NCBI GenBank assembly: GCA_021818715.1
Contig: JAKATN010000008.1
Span: 1-45,992, forward strand
Length of the DNA: 45,992 nucleotides
From: Thermoplasmata archaeon
GTDB taxonomy: Archaea; Thermoplasmatota; Thermoplasmata; Thermoplasmatales; Thermoplasmataceae
Reading direction: 5' to 3'
The notes under the pieces are model-generated. The model ran no database searches. It was not told the DNA's origin and saw only the letters and a program-made list of their open reading frames with translations. Positions within the stretch are counted from its first letter, which is position 1; every line of letters starts with the position of its first letter. The translations under genes were made by a program, and so were the position numbers. Positions 1 to 7,980 of this stretch are shown in pieces.

Positions 1-2
1 CA

Positions 3-284
3 ATGAAGGGTGATCTTGAATCGGACAAGACATACCTGAGGGACAATGAGAAGGTGAGGGGATTCTTCTTCATTGTCTTTCTCGCACTGAGAATAAGATT
101 CAAGATACTGAAGGTGCTGAAGGATCATAATTTACTGGGAAAGATGTCTGTAAACGAGATAATCTTTGAACTGTCAAAGATGGAGAGGATTGTTGAGAAG
201 AGCGGTGCAGAATACTTTGCAGCAGTTCCAAAAAAGGTTGAGAAGATTGTTGATCTGTTCAAAGATCTGATACCTATGGGTTAA
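3..284 (+). mobile_element. C-terminal fragment of an IS4/IS1634-type transposase, cut by the window edge
   Basis: The frame open from the first bases encodes about 93 residues that look like the end of a DDE transposase of the IS4/IS1634 group. It contains a D-K-T-Y-L-R-D segment, then a hydrophobic helix (residues 22-31), then I-L-K-V-L-K, and ends in an amphipathic tail rich in KK and LFKDL. The order 'DKTYLRD / hydrophobic helix / LKxLK / PKKV' is what I remember from the region after the catalytic Glu in this group. The ATG at position 3 is probably an internal Met, with the gene starting upstream of the window; the catalytic DDE residues are therefore not visible. It ends 113 bases before the dehydrogenase operon. 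Whether the element is intact cannot be judged here. Family assignment is by resemblance only. Confidence 0.6.
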
Positions 285-397
285 ATTAGGGGGAGTTCAG
301 GTTTAGCCTCTATGCAGAGTTTAAAAGAAAATCCAACTAAATTTTGATATTGTCAACAATAAAAAACGGATTAATACTAAGAGATACTTCATTATTT

Positions 398-1279
398 ATG
401 GGAATGACGCCCGGTAATTTTGATTATGTAAGGGTGTCCTCCTTCAGGGAGGCTGCCAGAATTCTGTCAGAGGAGGAAAATTCAAAGATTCTTGCAGGGG
501 GGCAGAGCCTGATACCTCTTCTTAAGACCAGAATCATGAACGTTGATCTGCTGATCGACATCTCCGGAATCAAGGGATCTGGAGGAATCAGGCAGGAAAA
601 GAAATCTCTCGAAATTGGGGCAACTTACAGGGTGGGAGAACTTGAGGGCAACTCCCTTGCTGCAGAATCGTTTCCTATCCTTCATGACGCTGCCTCAAGC
701 ATAGCCGACCCGCTTGTGAGGAATATGGGAACCGTGGGCGGGAACCTGGCACATGCCGATCCGGGAAATGACCTGCCGCCTGTCATGGTCGCATTGAATG
801 CAGAGTTCACCGTGCTGGGACCCAAAGGGGAGAGAGTGGAAAGATCTGCCGCATTCTTCAAAGGTGCTTTTTCCACATCAATGGATCACAGCGATACGCT
901 GACGTCGATCAGGATTAACCAGAAAGACGGAAATGTGTCTTCAGCCTTCGTAAAGCAGAGAAAGAGCGCCGGTGATTTTTCTCTTGCGTCCGTGGCATCT
1001 GTGGTGGAACTGGATGATTCCGGAAATTTCAAAGACTCAAGAACGGTGCTTGGATCGGTATTTCCAGCACCCATGATCCTTGAAGGCGTCGACGCATACC
1101 TTAAGGGAAAGAAGGCAAATTCTGAAACAATAAAGAAGGCAGCTTCCCTGGTGAGGACTCAGATTAACCCGGAATCTGATTTCTTTGCCAGCGCAGATTA
1201 CAGGAGACATGTTTCCTCTTTGCTGGTAAACAATGCGCTGACAACGGCAGTGCGCCGATCGGGGGTGAATATTGCATGA
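398..1279 (+). CDS. coxM: FAD-binding medium subunit of a molybdenum hydroxylase (CoxM/CutM-like)
   Basis: This subunit carries FAD and passes electrons from the Fe-S subunit to an acceptor in the heterotrimeric xanthine oxidase / CO dehydrogenase family. The first FAD-binding motif reads A-G-G-Q-S at residues 33-37, and the second reads T-V-G-G-N-L-A-H-A-D-P near 112-122. The length of 293 residues is normal. The frame is open back to a TTG at 344, but family members begin with a short F-x-Y-V-R-x segment, which fits ATG 398 (or ATG 404). A TATA-like ATTAATA near 370-376 also sits the right distance upstream for a leaderless start at 398. It is the first gene of a tight operon and overlaps coxS by four bases (ATGA). 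Substrate specificity cannot be read from this subunit. Confidence 0.9.
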   Translation: MGMTPGNFDYVRVSSFREAARILSEEENSKILAGGQSLIPLLKTRIMNVDLLIDISGIKGSGGIRQEKKSLEIGATYRVGELEGNSLAAESFPILHDAASSIADPLVRNMGTVGGNLAHADPGNDLPPVMVALNAEFTVLGPKGERVERSAAFFKGAFSTSMDHSDTLTSIRINQKDGNVSSAFVKQRKSAGDFSLASVASVVELDDSGNFKDSRTVLGSVFPAPMILEGVDAYLKGKKANSETIKKAASLVRTQINPESDFFASADYRRHVSSLLVNNALTTAVRRSGVNIA

Positions 1280-1785
1280 AAAAGGTAAAGGTGGAACTGA
1301 AACTTAACGGAAAGCAGTTTAAAACAGAAGTGGAGGCGAGAACTCTGCTCGTCGATCTTGTCAGGGAACTGGCTGATCAGACGGCCACGCATATCGGATG
1401 TGACACCAGCAACTGCGGAGCATGCACGGTTCTTCTTGACGGGAGACCGGTAAAGTCCTGCACTGTGCTGGCCGCCCAGGCAGGTGGCAGGGATGTGAAG
1501 ACGCTTGAGGGATTATCAGAGGATCCCCTGATGAAGAAGCTGAAAGACCAGTTCCTGGACAAGCACGGGCTGCAGTGCGGTTTCTGCACCTCAGGCATGC
1601 TGATCTCCAGCTATTCCCTCCTGAGGAAAAAGCAGAAACCCGACGAACTCGAGATAAGGGAGTCACTGTCAGGCAACATCTGCAGATGCACAGGCTATGG
1701 TGGCATTGTCGATGCAATAAAATCCGTTCAGCCGGGAATCGAGAAGGAAAGGGTGGCTCCAGCGCCGGAGATACAGAGGAATTGA
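1276..1785 (+). CDS. coxS: 2Fe-2S small subunit of a molybdenum hydroxylase (CoxS-like)
   Basis: This is the electron-transfer subunit with two [2Fe-2S] clusters. The plant-ferredoxin-type cluster is coordinated by Cys42, Cys47, Cys50 and Cys62, in the pattern C-D-x-x-x-C-G-A-C. The helical-bundle cluster is coordinated by Cys101, Cys104, Cys136 and Cys138, seen in C-G-F-C-T and I-C-R-C-T-G-Y. All eight ligands are present, so the protein should be functional. The 169-residue length is typical. It starts inside the coxM stop codon (ATGA overlap) and ends one base before the coxL start, indicating translational coupling. Family and role are secure; the physiological substrate of the complex is not. 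Confidence 0.93.
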   Translation: MKKVKVELKLNGKQFKTEVEARTLLVDLVRELADQTATHIGCDTSNCGACTVLLDGRPVKSCTVLAAQAGGRDVKTLEGLSEDPLMKKLKDQFLDKHGLQCGFCTSGMLISSYSLLRKKQKPDELEIRESLSGNICRCTGYGGIVDAIKSVQPGIEKERVAPAPEIQRN

Positions 1786-1786
1786 A

Positions 1787-3814
1787 ATGAGCGACATAGT
1801 TGATATCATAAACGGAAAAGGGCGCTTCATCGACGATATTTCGTTCCCGGATATGGTTCACATTGCCTTCGTGAGGAGCAATTACTCGCGTGCAAAGATA
1901 CTGCACGTAAATGGAGGCTACCTCGCGAAAGATTTCCCTTATTTCATGGCTTCCGCGGGAGAGGGCGCCACTGATGAGGAGATGAGCCTCAGGGCACCAG
2001 TTCTGGCAAGCACTTATGCGGCATACCTTGGAGAACCAATTGCGGTCGTCACCGGAAAGAACAGATACGAGGCAGAGGATAATCTCGAGGGGGTGGAAGT
2101 GGACTATGATCCGCTCAACCCGATTCTCGACCCGGAGGAAGCGATCAATTCCGATCCTGTAATTCCGGGGGTTAGAAGCAACGTCATCTCCGACAGGTTT
2201 GTCGGTAGACCCTTTTCAATCACTGACGCAGATCTGGTGCTGGAGGACAGGCTCGAAAACAGGAGAGTGGCCACCAATCCCATTGAGACGAGGGGAGTGG
2301 TAGCAGCTTACGATGGCAGTAAGCTGACGGTGTGGACGCCCACCCAGTCTGCGCACAGCGTCAGGGATGGCATATGTGAATCCATGAACCTGCCGAAGGA
2401 GTCTGTCAGGGTGATCCAGACCGATACAGGCGGTGCATTCGGCCTGAAGGGTGGAGTTTACCCGGAGTACATTGTCGCTTCCACGCTTGCGATGAAGTTG
2501 AAAAGGCCAGTAAAGTGGATTGAAACGCGAAGGGAGCATCTTATGGCTTCCAGACCTGGCAGGGGCGTGGTGGGAAGAATGAAGATCTACGCCATGAAGA
2601 CCGGGCTCATACGTGGGATTTCCGGCGATATCATTGTTGATGCGGGAGCTTATGGGGGCGCTTCCTGGTCATCTGGATGGATTGCATACCAGGTCACCGG
2701 CCCTTACGCAATTAAGGAGGCATACTTCCATGCGCGATCCGTGATGACGAACAAGGTCGATCAGGGTCCGTACAGGGGTGCTGGTCGCCCGGAAGCTTCC
2801 TTCCTTATGGAGAGGATGATTGACCTGCTCTGCGACGAAACGGGAATTGATGCTCTTGATCTCAGGCTTCTGAACTCTGCAAAGGACAGGTTCAAATCGC
2901 CAACCGGGATGGAAATAGAACCTTCAGCCGGATTTATATCACGAGCCTTCGAGAAAATGGGGTACAGGCAGCTTGCCAGAACCGACAGGCCCGGCATCTC
3001 TGCGTTCGTCCTTATCCCTGCGGTTGCGGATGGTGAAAGCTGCAGAATTCGTGTGAAGAATGGCAGGATCAGCGTATGGCTTGGAGGCGTTACCCACGGC
3101 CAGAGGCATGACCTCTGGGTGAAGAGCCTTCTTTCTGAAAAACTGGGCATAGACCCCTCAATAGTAACACTCGAGCTTGGGGACACTGACATGCTCAGGG
3201 AAGGCGTGGGGACCTGGGGGAGCCGATCCGCGATAGTTGGAGCCAATGCCCTCCTCAAAGTTGCAGCGAAGATCATGGAGAGCGTAAGGAAGAAGACAGG
3301 ATCGTATAGCGGGAAGAACCTGCTTGCCGGAGATTACGATGAATATGAGTACGCAAACGAAAAGGGATCGCTCATTTCATTCGGGGCTAACCTCGCGCTT
3401 GCAGACTCCGATGATCTGGGAAACGTGAAGATTAGGACAATGAAGGCATACTACGATGTAGGGAAGGCTCTTGCTCCTCAGGTGGTGATCTCACAGATAA
3501 GGGGAGGTGCTGTACAGGGGGCCGGCCAGGTGCTGAGCGAGAACCTTGAATACGACCGTGATGGGCAGCTGATGGCAGCCACTCTTTCAGATTCAGGTGT
3601 TTTGAACTCAGTCCAGGCTCCGGACATCGAGGCGTTTTACGAGGAGAACCCATCAAGGTTTCCCCATGGCGCAAAGGGTCTGGGAGAATCTCCCACTATC
3701 GGGGTGCCTACAGCACTGGTAAGGGCAATCGAGAGAAGCGCAGGCATCAGGATAAGGAAAACGCCGGTCACTCCTGAGAACATTGTATCGGCAAAACTGG
3801 GTAAGACGGAATGA
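1787..3814 (+). CDS. coxL: Molybdopterin-binding large subunit of a molybdenum hydroxylase, compact form (CoxL/XdhB-like)
   Basis: This is the catalytic subunit carrying the Mo-molybdopterin cofactor. Recognisable segments are G-K-G-R-F-I-D-D near the N-terminus, T-G-G-A-F-G-L-K near 220, P-Y-R-G-A-G-R at 328-334, T-H-G-Q-R-H near 435, and K-G-L-G-E at 630-634, where Glu634 matches the catalytic glutamate. The active-site loop is PYRGAGR, like the AYRGAGR of so-called form II enzymes, and not the AYxCSFR loop of true aerobic CO dehydrogenase. CO oxidation is therefore not supported, and aldehyde or N-heterocycle hydroxylation is as likely. At 675 residues it is about 100 shorter than usual: the N-terminal K-P-V-x-R-x-E-D lead is missing, as is a stretch after PYRGAGR. 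It overlaps moaE by four bases. No cofactor-insertion factor (XdhC/CoxF) lies in the window. Confidence 0.87.
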   Translation: MSDIVDIINGKGRFIDDISFPDMVHIAFVRSNYSRAKILHVNGGYLAKDFPYFMASAGEGATDEEMSLRAPVLASTYAAYLGEPIAVVTGKNRYEAEDNLEGVEVDYDPLNPILDPEEAINSDPVIPGVRSNVISDRFVGRPFSITDADLVLEDRLENRRVATNPIETRGVVAAYDGSKLTVWTPTQSAHSVRDGICESMNLPKESVRVIQTDTGGAFGLKGGVYPEYIVASTLAMKLKRPVKWIETRREHLMASRPGRGVVGRMKIYAMKTGLIRGISGDIIVDAGAYGGASWSSGWIAYQVTGPYAIKEAYFHARSVMTNKVDQGPYRGAGRPEASFLMERMIDLLCDETGIDALDLRLLNSAKDRFKSPTGMEIEPSAGFISRAFEKMGYRQLARTDRPGISAFVLIPAVADGESCRIRVKNGRISVWLGGVTHGQRHDLWVKSLLSEKLGIDPSIVTLELGDTDMLREGVGTWGSRSAIVGANALLKVAAKIMESVRKKTGSYSGKNLLAGDYDEYEYANEKGSLISFGANLALADSDDLGNVKIRTMKAYYDVGKALAPQVVISQIRGGAVQGAGQVLSENLEYDRDGQLMAATLSDSGVLNSVQAPDIEAFYEENPSRFPHGAKGLGESPTIGVPTALVRAIERSAGIRIRKTPVTPENIVSAKLGKTE

Positions 3815-4215
3815 ATCTGAAGGTTGCAGAGGAACCGATAGACACAGGAAGGGCTCTTGCCAGCCTGAAGGCTGACACTGGGGGTGCAGTAGTCACCTTC
3901 AGCGGTATTGTCAGGGCTCATGAAGGGGGCAGGATCCTGAAGGGGCTGCAGTATGACTGCTACATGGATATGGCGAAGAAACTCTTTCAGGAGGCAGGCG
4001 AATATGTGGTGCACAGGTTTTCACTTCTTGACCTGGTTGCAATCCACAGGATCGGTTTTGTAGCACCCGGAGAAACCTCTCTCTTTGTGGCAGTGAGCGC
4101 ACTTCACAGATCTGAGGCATTTAACGGATGCTCCGAATTTGTGGAACAGATCAAGAAGAAGGTCCCCATATGGAAGAAGGACATTTTTGCGGAGGGGGGT
4201 GAGTCATGGCACTAG
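3811..4215 (+). CDS. moaE: Molybdopterin synthase catalytic subunit MoaE
   Basis: MoaE dimerises with MoaD and transfers two sulfurs onto cyclic pyranopterin monophosphate to make molybdopterin. Diagnostic segments are F-S-G-I-V-R near residue 30, L-Q-Y-D-C-Y, the A-V-S-A-L-H-R-S-E-A-F block around 92-102, and the near-C-terminal P-I-W-K-K that holds the catalytic lysine. Length (134 residues) is normal for archaeal MoaE. The start overlaps coxL by four bases and the end overlaps moaA by ten, so apoenzyme and cofactor enzymes should be made from one transcript. Confidence 0.93.
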   Translation: MNLKVAEEPIDTGRALASLKADTGGAVVTFSGIVRAHEGGRILKGLQYDCYMDMAKKLFQEAGEYVVHRFSLLDLVAIHRIGFVAPGETSLFVAVSALHRSEAFNGCSEFVEQIKKKVPIWKKDIFAEGGESWH

Positions 4216-5204
4216 CCGGCAGTATGGTTTATTCCAATGCAGCAGAGCCCACTTTACTTGATCCCCCGATGGATGCCTATGGCCGCACTGTGAACAGCCT
4301 CAGGATACAGTTGAACGCGGTCTGCAATTTCTCATGTATATTTTGCCATATGGAGGGCACAGGGATAAACAGCAATGAGATGGCCCCCGCCGAGATAGAA
4401 CGGATTGTCGAGATTGCAGCGGCTAATGGCGTCACCCGGGTTAAGTTTACGGGTGGGGAACCGCTTCTCAGGAGAGACATAATCGAAATAATATCCAGAA
4501 CGAGAAAGCATGTGAGGGGAGACCTGTCTCTCACCACCAACGGCGTTCAGCTGTCAAAACTGGCTTTTGATCTTAAAAAGGCTGGGCTTGACAGGGTGAA
4601 CATATCGCTGCACTCCACCGATCCATCAGGGTTCGCACAGATAACCGGGATGAATGCGATGGACAGGGTCATTGAAGGGCTTGCCGCTGCTAAGGAAGCA
4701 GGGCTGAACCCTATCAAGCTCAATTTCGTTGCCCTCAACGGGGTGAACGTGCATCAGATCCCGGAGATGATGGAGATGTGCGCTAAAGAGGGTGTCACAT
4801 TACAGATCATCGAGCTTGAAGCAACGAAGACCGGTGAAAAGACGGAATTCTTCAGGAAGTATCACTATGACATCCTGCCGCTTGAGAGGGAGATAGCCGG
4901 GAAGGCAACGGGAAGGGAGAAAAACATGCTCCATGGAAGATACAGATATACTGTCGATCACCTTGGTAAACCTCTGATCGTCGAGTTCGTGAGGCCAATG
5001 CATAACGCGGATTTCTGCATGAGCTGCACCAGGCTCAGGGTAACTTCCACGGGCAAGTTGAAAACATGCCTGATGCGAAATGACAACCAGACCGATGTTC
5101 TCCCCCTTCTGAGAGGGGGCAACGATACCAGTTCCCTTACTGGCGCTTACAGGTCGGCCGTAGGAAGGAGGGAACCATACTGGAGGAGAGAGGATGAAAC
5201 TTAG
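4206..5204 (+). CDS. moaA: GTP 3',8-cyclase MoaA (radical SAM)
   Basis: MoaA converts GTP to 3',8-cyclo-GTP, the first step of molybdopterin synthesis. The radical-SAM cluster motif is Cys40-x3-Cys44-x2-Cys47, followed by the F-T-G-G-E-P-L-L-R motif near residue 80. The second, C-terminal cluster is coordinated by Cys271-x2-Cys274-x13-Cys288. The C-terminus ends in R-E-P-Y-W plus a short charged tail and lacks the bacterial terminal Gly-Gly, as I remember for archaeal MoaA. Homologues often begin at the internal M-D-A-Y-G-R (ATG 4269), but a strong purine-rich Shine-Dalgarno run ending GGGGTGA lies just before ATG 4206, so 4206 is chosen. It overlaps moaE by ten bases and moaD by eleven. Confidence 0.93.
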   Translation: MALAGSMVYSNAAEPTLLDPPMDAYGRTVNSLRIQLNAVCNFSCIFCHMEGTGINSNEMAPAEIERIVEIAAANGVTRVKFTGGEPLLRRDIIEIISRTRKHVRGDLSLTTNGVQLSKLAFDLKKAGLDRVNISLHSTDPSGFAQITGMNAMDRVIEGLAAAKEAGLNPIKLNFVALNGVNVHQIPEMMEMCAKEGVTLQIIELEATKTGEKTEFFRKYHYDILPLEREIAGKATGREKNMLHGRYRYTVDHLGKPLIVEFVRPMHNADFCMSCTRLRVTSTGKLKTCLMRNDNQTDVLPLLRGGNDTSSLTGAYRSAVGRREPYWRREDET

Positions 5205-5430
5205 GGTGAGGTATTTCGCGATGTTCAGGGATATAGCAGGAGTGGATACCCTGGAAATGGATTTCACTGGCAGAAAGGTGCTGGACCTCAGGAAGATTAT
5301 TTCGAGCGCCAATCCGGAGTTTGAGAGAAGAGGCATGCTGATCGCTGTCAATGAAAGATATGCAGAAGATTCAATGGACCTGCACGAGGGGGACACAGTT
5401 GCGGTTTTTCCTCCTGTGAGCGGCGGATAA
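5194..5430 (+). CDS. moaD: Molybdopterin synthase sulfur carrier MoaD
   Basis: This 78-residue beta-grasp (ubiquitin-fold) protein ends in the required V-S-G-G. Its terminal glycine is adenylated by a MoeB/ThiF enzyme and converted to a thiocarboxylate, which then inserts into MoaE. The hydrophobic core pattern K-L-R-V-R-Y-F-A-M-F-R at the start and D-T-V-A-V-F-P-P-V-S-G-G at the end is characteristic. It overlaps moaA by eleven bases and precedes the activating E1-like gene by 36 bases. As in other archaea it might also serve tRNA thiolation or SAMP-like conjugation, which the sequence cannot decide. Confidence 0.93.
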   Translation: MKLRVRYFAMFRDIAGVDTLEMDFTGRKVLDLRKIISSANPEFERRGMLIAVNERYAEDSMDLHEGDTVAVFPPVSGG

Positions 5431-5466
5431 GGTTGCCGGCGTCCCGCATGGCAGAATGAAGTTACA

Positions 5467-6207
5467 ATGGTGGATATCAACCGTTACTCCGGACAGATTG
5501 CGATCAATGACATCTCCATAGATGGCCAGAAGCGGCTGTCCGGATCTACGGTTGCAGTCGTGGGGATTGGAGGCAATGGTGCGATAGCTGCAGAACTTTT
5601 CGCGAGGATGGGGATTGGCCGGATCAGGGTGATAGACAATGACAGTGTCAGGGAAAACAACCTCCACAGGCAGTTTCTCTACGGAGAGGATGACCTGGGG
5701 AAGCCAAAGGTGATATCTGCTGCCGGCAGGCTGAAAGCTATCAACAGATCAGTTGAGGTTGATACCGTCAACGATTATCTCACCGAAAAGAATTCCGCAT
5801 CCCTGATCAGGGGATCGTCGCTGGTTTACGACGGGACGGACAATTTTGCATCCAGGTATGCCATAAACAGTGCATGCTTTGATCTTGGAATTCCATTCGT
5901 GATGACATCGTCGATCCAGTACTGGGGAGAGATCATACCTGTACTCCCGGGTAAAACGGCATGCCTGAAATGCCTGAACATTCCAGTGGTAGAGGAGGGA
6001 TCATGTTCCAGGATTGGCATTTTTCCCACTGCGGTTGTCCTGACAGCAGCAATAGCAGTCTCGGCGGCTGTTTCGATCCTCACCGGTAAACTCGAAGCGG
6101 GATACATTAAGATTGCAGACGCAAGAAATGGAACGGTCGAGACAGTGATTACGGAAAGAAACCCGGCGTGCCCGGTCTGCGGAAAGCTAACTTATAAATC
6201 GGGCTGA
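5467..6207 (+). CDS. moeB: E1-like MoaD-activating adenylyltransferase (MoeB/ThiF/HesA family)
   Basis: The protein adenylates the C-terminal glycine of MoaD-type sulfur carriers. The nucleotide-binding loop G-I-G-G-N-G lies at residues 33-38, with an acidic strand end (D57) and the N-N-L-H-R-Q-F segment near 64-70 that contacts ATP. A zinc site is formed by C-L-K-C near 163-166 and C-P-V-C near 238-241. No C-terminal rhodanese domain is present, as in bacterial MoeB (246 residues). Position after moaD in the same operon makes MoaD the obvious partner, though archaeal E1-like proteins often serve several carriers. It ends eight bases from the 3' end of the convergent moaB gene. Confidence 0.9.
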   Translation: MVDINRYSGQIAINDISIDGQKRLSGSTVAVVGIGGNGAIAAELFARMGIGRIRVIDNDSVRENNLHRQFLYGEDDLGKPKVISAAGRLKAINRSVEVDTVNDYLTEKNSASLIRGSSLVYDGTDNFASRYAINSACFDLGIPFVMTSSIQYWGEIIPVLPGKTACLKCLNIPVVEEGSCSRIGIFPTAVVLTAAIAVSAAVSILTGKLEAGYIKIADARNGTVETVITERNPACPVCGKLTYKSG

Positions 6208-6214
6208 ACGGTTA

Positions 6215-6694
6215 TTACTCCTTGTTGGCTTCATGGAATGCATGATCGCTCAGCCCGATGATTATGTCCGATGCTGTCTTCATAGCATTCGGGCTTCCCG
6301 GGATGGTATACACAATCCTGCCAGAACAGACGAACATTGATGCATCGGAGAGATAGGCGAAGTCTGTGCCTGACCTCATTCTGAAAAGCTCCCCGAAACC
6401 GCGAATTTCCTTGTCGGCGATCCTCCTGACTGTAGCTGAGGTGAGATCGTACCTGCTTGGACCTGTACCACCCACAAAAACGATGATGTCAGACTCAGAA
6501 ATCGATCTTTCCAGTGAGGCAAGTATCTCATTCGGGTCGTCGTGCGAGCTGTCCCTCCTGATTTCATTTGCAAAGGGCTTTAACATAGCTTCCAGATCAT
6601 TTCCAGATTCGTCATCTTTCAGCGTCCTGGTCGTGGACACAAGTATAATGGAGAAATTCAATCTTCTCTTTCCGGTAAAGTGATCGCTACTCAT
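6215..6694 (-). CDS. moaB: Molybdenum cofactor protein MoaB/MogA (molybdopterin adenylyltransferase family)
   Basis: MoaB/MogA proteins adenylate molybdopterin before molybdate insertion; archaeal MoaB is generally given this role. The family signature G-G-T-G-P-S-R-Y-D-L-T appears near residues 76-86 and G-S-P-N-A-M-K near 131-137; the 159-residue length fits. Its start overlaps the moaC stop by four bases (ATGA), so the two form a - strand pair converging on the main molybdenum operon. MogA-type and CinA-N-type relatives share this fold, but the neighbours favour the cofactor role. Confidence 0.9.
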   Translation of the reverse strand: MSSDHFTGKRRLNFSIILVSTTRTLKDDESGNDLEAMLKPFANEIRRDSSHDDPNEILASLERSISESDIIVFVGGTGPSRYDLTSATVRRIADKEIRGFGELFRMRSGTDFAYLSDASMFVCSGRIVYTIPGSPNAMKTASDIIIGLSDHAFHEANKE

Positions 6695-7122
6695 TTTGCC
6701 ATCTTGGTCTTGCTCAGCACCCTTATCTCTGATATCCCGGTTTCAGGGTAATTTCCGCTGTCGTCCTTTTCCAGGTACTTCACCATGTCCCATACGGTGA
6801 GGAGTGCCACAGAAGCTCCGGCAAGCGCTTCCATCTCCACCCCTGTCTTGTAAAACGCCCTTACCTCACACCTCACAAGTATTCTGTCCTCTCTGATCTC
6901 AAAGGAAATGTCAGCGGCCTCAACCGGGATCTGGTGGCAGTAGGGTATGATCGACCATGTCTGCTTGACGGCCCCAAGCCCTGCAACCCTTGCAACGGTA
7001 AGGACATCGCCCTTCTTTACTTCAGATTTCCGTATGCTCTCTATCGTTGACTTCCTGAGCCTGATTGTACCTCCGGCGGATGCAACCCTTTCCACTGGTT
7101 TTTTGCTGCCTATGTCAATCAT
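6691..7122 (-). CDS. moaC: Cyclic pyranopterin monophosphate synthase MoaC
   Basis: MoaC turns 3',8-cyclo-GTP into cyclic pyranopterin monophosphate. The opening M-I-D-I-G-S-K matches the family N-terminus. V-A-R-V-A-G-L-G lies at 43-50, the P-Y-C-H-Q-I-P motif near 60-66 (family: L-C-H-P-I-P), and K-T-G-V-E-M-E-A-L at 92-100 is unmistakable. The frame continues upstream to a TTG at 7173, but a TATA box (TTTATAAAA, 7151-7159) lies inside that extension. ATG 7122 is therefore chosen, giving 143 residues and a short leader. The Pro after His in the canonical motif is Gln here. It is the first gene of the moaC-moaB pair. Confidence 0.92.
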   Translation of the reverse strand: MIDIGSKKPVERVASAGGTIRLRKSTIESIRKSEVKKGDVLTVARVAGLGAVKQTWSIIPYCHQIPVEAADISFEIREDRILVRCEVRAFYKTGVEMEALAGASVALLTVWDMVKYLEKDDSGNYPETGISEIRVLSKTKMAK

Positions 7123-7224
7123 CGAAGACCCGGTTACTCCATCCCGGATTTTTATAAAACTGCTGCGCTTCAAAAACCGGATTCAGGGTACGGAGGGGGG
7201 ATGAAAACCGCCGTTACGGGGATA

Positions 7225-7980
7225 TCATTTCCACCTTGTCAGGATCTCTTCCCTGTCAAAAACTGCTGTGCTCACCTGGAACACAATTGCTGCCGCAACG
7301 GCAAGACCGATGGCAACATAGGCAAGGATTGACGTATCGTTCAGGTTGATCAGGTCAAGTTCACCCGTGAGGTAGATAATTATCAGGGGGATCAGTGGAA
7401 CTACGCTGAGGCTCTGGGCTGACTGAATTGTCGTAACACGGGAAGAGGAAAGCACTCCGAAGGCAGTGCTGAATATGCTGGCAGCAGGGGCAGCGGCAAA
7501 AAGGGCGATATCGAAGGCCGTGTTCGGGAAGTAGAAATACCCGATGCTGGAACGGGTCAGGGTATCCATGAGCGTGACAAATATCGCCGCACCAATGTAG
7601 GTGCCCACAATGGTCAGCACAAACGTTGCTATGTACTTTCCAACAAGGATCTCCCGGTCGCTTGTGGGTGTTGCAAGGAGCGGCTCCAGGCTCCTCTCGA
7701 TCTTTTCCACCACAATGCTCGAAACCGAGGTGTAAACGGGAATAAGGGCAGCTATTATAATGAAGTAAAATGCAAAGGATCCCATCAGGGGAGTGACTGC
7801 TTCAATCGGCACCTTCTTTCGAGTGATTTCCAGGTAAGTTATAAGAGGAAGCAGAATTCCAAGGCCAATGGGGAGGCCGAATGAGATGCCCAGCGCGGAT
7901 TTCTTTATCCTGATGAAATCAAACTCCTTCCTTGCGATAAGCCATGATTTCCAGAATCTCAATCTATTCACCCCTGACAA
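7225..7980 (-). CDS. ABC-2 type transporter permease
   Basis: The 251-residue integral membrane protein has about six hydrophobic segments. It also has the ABC-2 landmark V-E-K-I-E-R-S-L-E-P-L-L-A-T-P near residues 90-104, followed by R-E-I-L-V-G-K-Y. This permease pairs with the ATPase encoded just upstream (17-base overlap), forming a minimal two-gene exporter. The cargo is unknown; related archaeal systems export drugs, lipids or act like NatAB sodium pumps. No dedicated substrate gene is adjacent. Confidence 0.85.
   Translation of the reverse strand: MSGVNRLRFWKSWLIARKEFDFIRIKKSALGISFGLPIGLGILLPLITYLEITRKKVPIEAVTPLMGSFAFYFIIIAALIPVYTSVSSIVVEKIERSLEPLLATPTSDREILVGKYIATFVLTIVGTYIGAAIFVTLMDTLTRSSIGYFYFPNTAFDIALFAAAPAASIFSTAFGVLSSSRVTTIQSAQSLSVVPLIPLIIIYLTGELDLINLNDTSILAYVAIGLAVAAAIVFQVSTAVFDREEILTRWK

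Noticed and set aside
285-397. Terminal inverted repeat of the left-edge insertion sequence
   Set aside because: A GGGGGAGTTCAGG stretch after the transposase stop could be an IS end, but its partner would lie outside the window, so it cannot be supported.
1361-1906. 181-codon open frame on the - strand opposite coxS and coxL
   Set aside because: It lies antisense to two genes with full sets of cofactor ligands, has no promoter or family features, and its composition is what codon bias on the other strand produces.
2761-3276. 171-codon - strand frame opposite coxL
   Set aside because: Mirror frame of the catalytic subunit gene; no motif or ribosome-binding site.
1787-3814. Aerobic CO dehydrogenase (form I) as the identity of the coxL product
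   Set aside because: The active-site loop is PYRGAGR and lacks the AYxCSFR cysteine of form I enzymes.
4800-5480. 226-codon - strand frame opposite moaA, moaD and the moeB start
   Set aside because: Covers three clear genes on the other strand and has no recognisable sequence.
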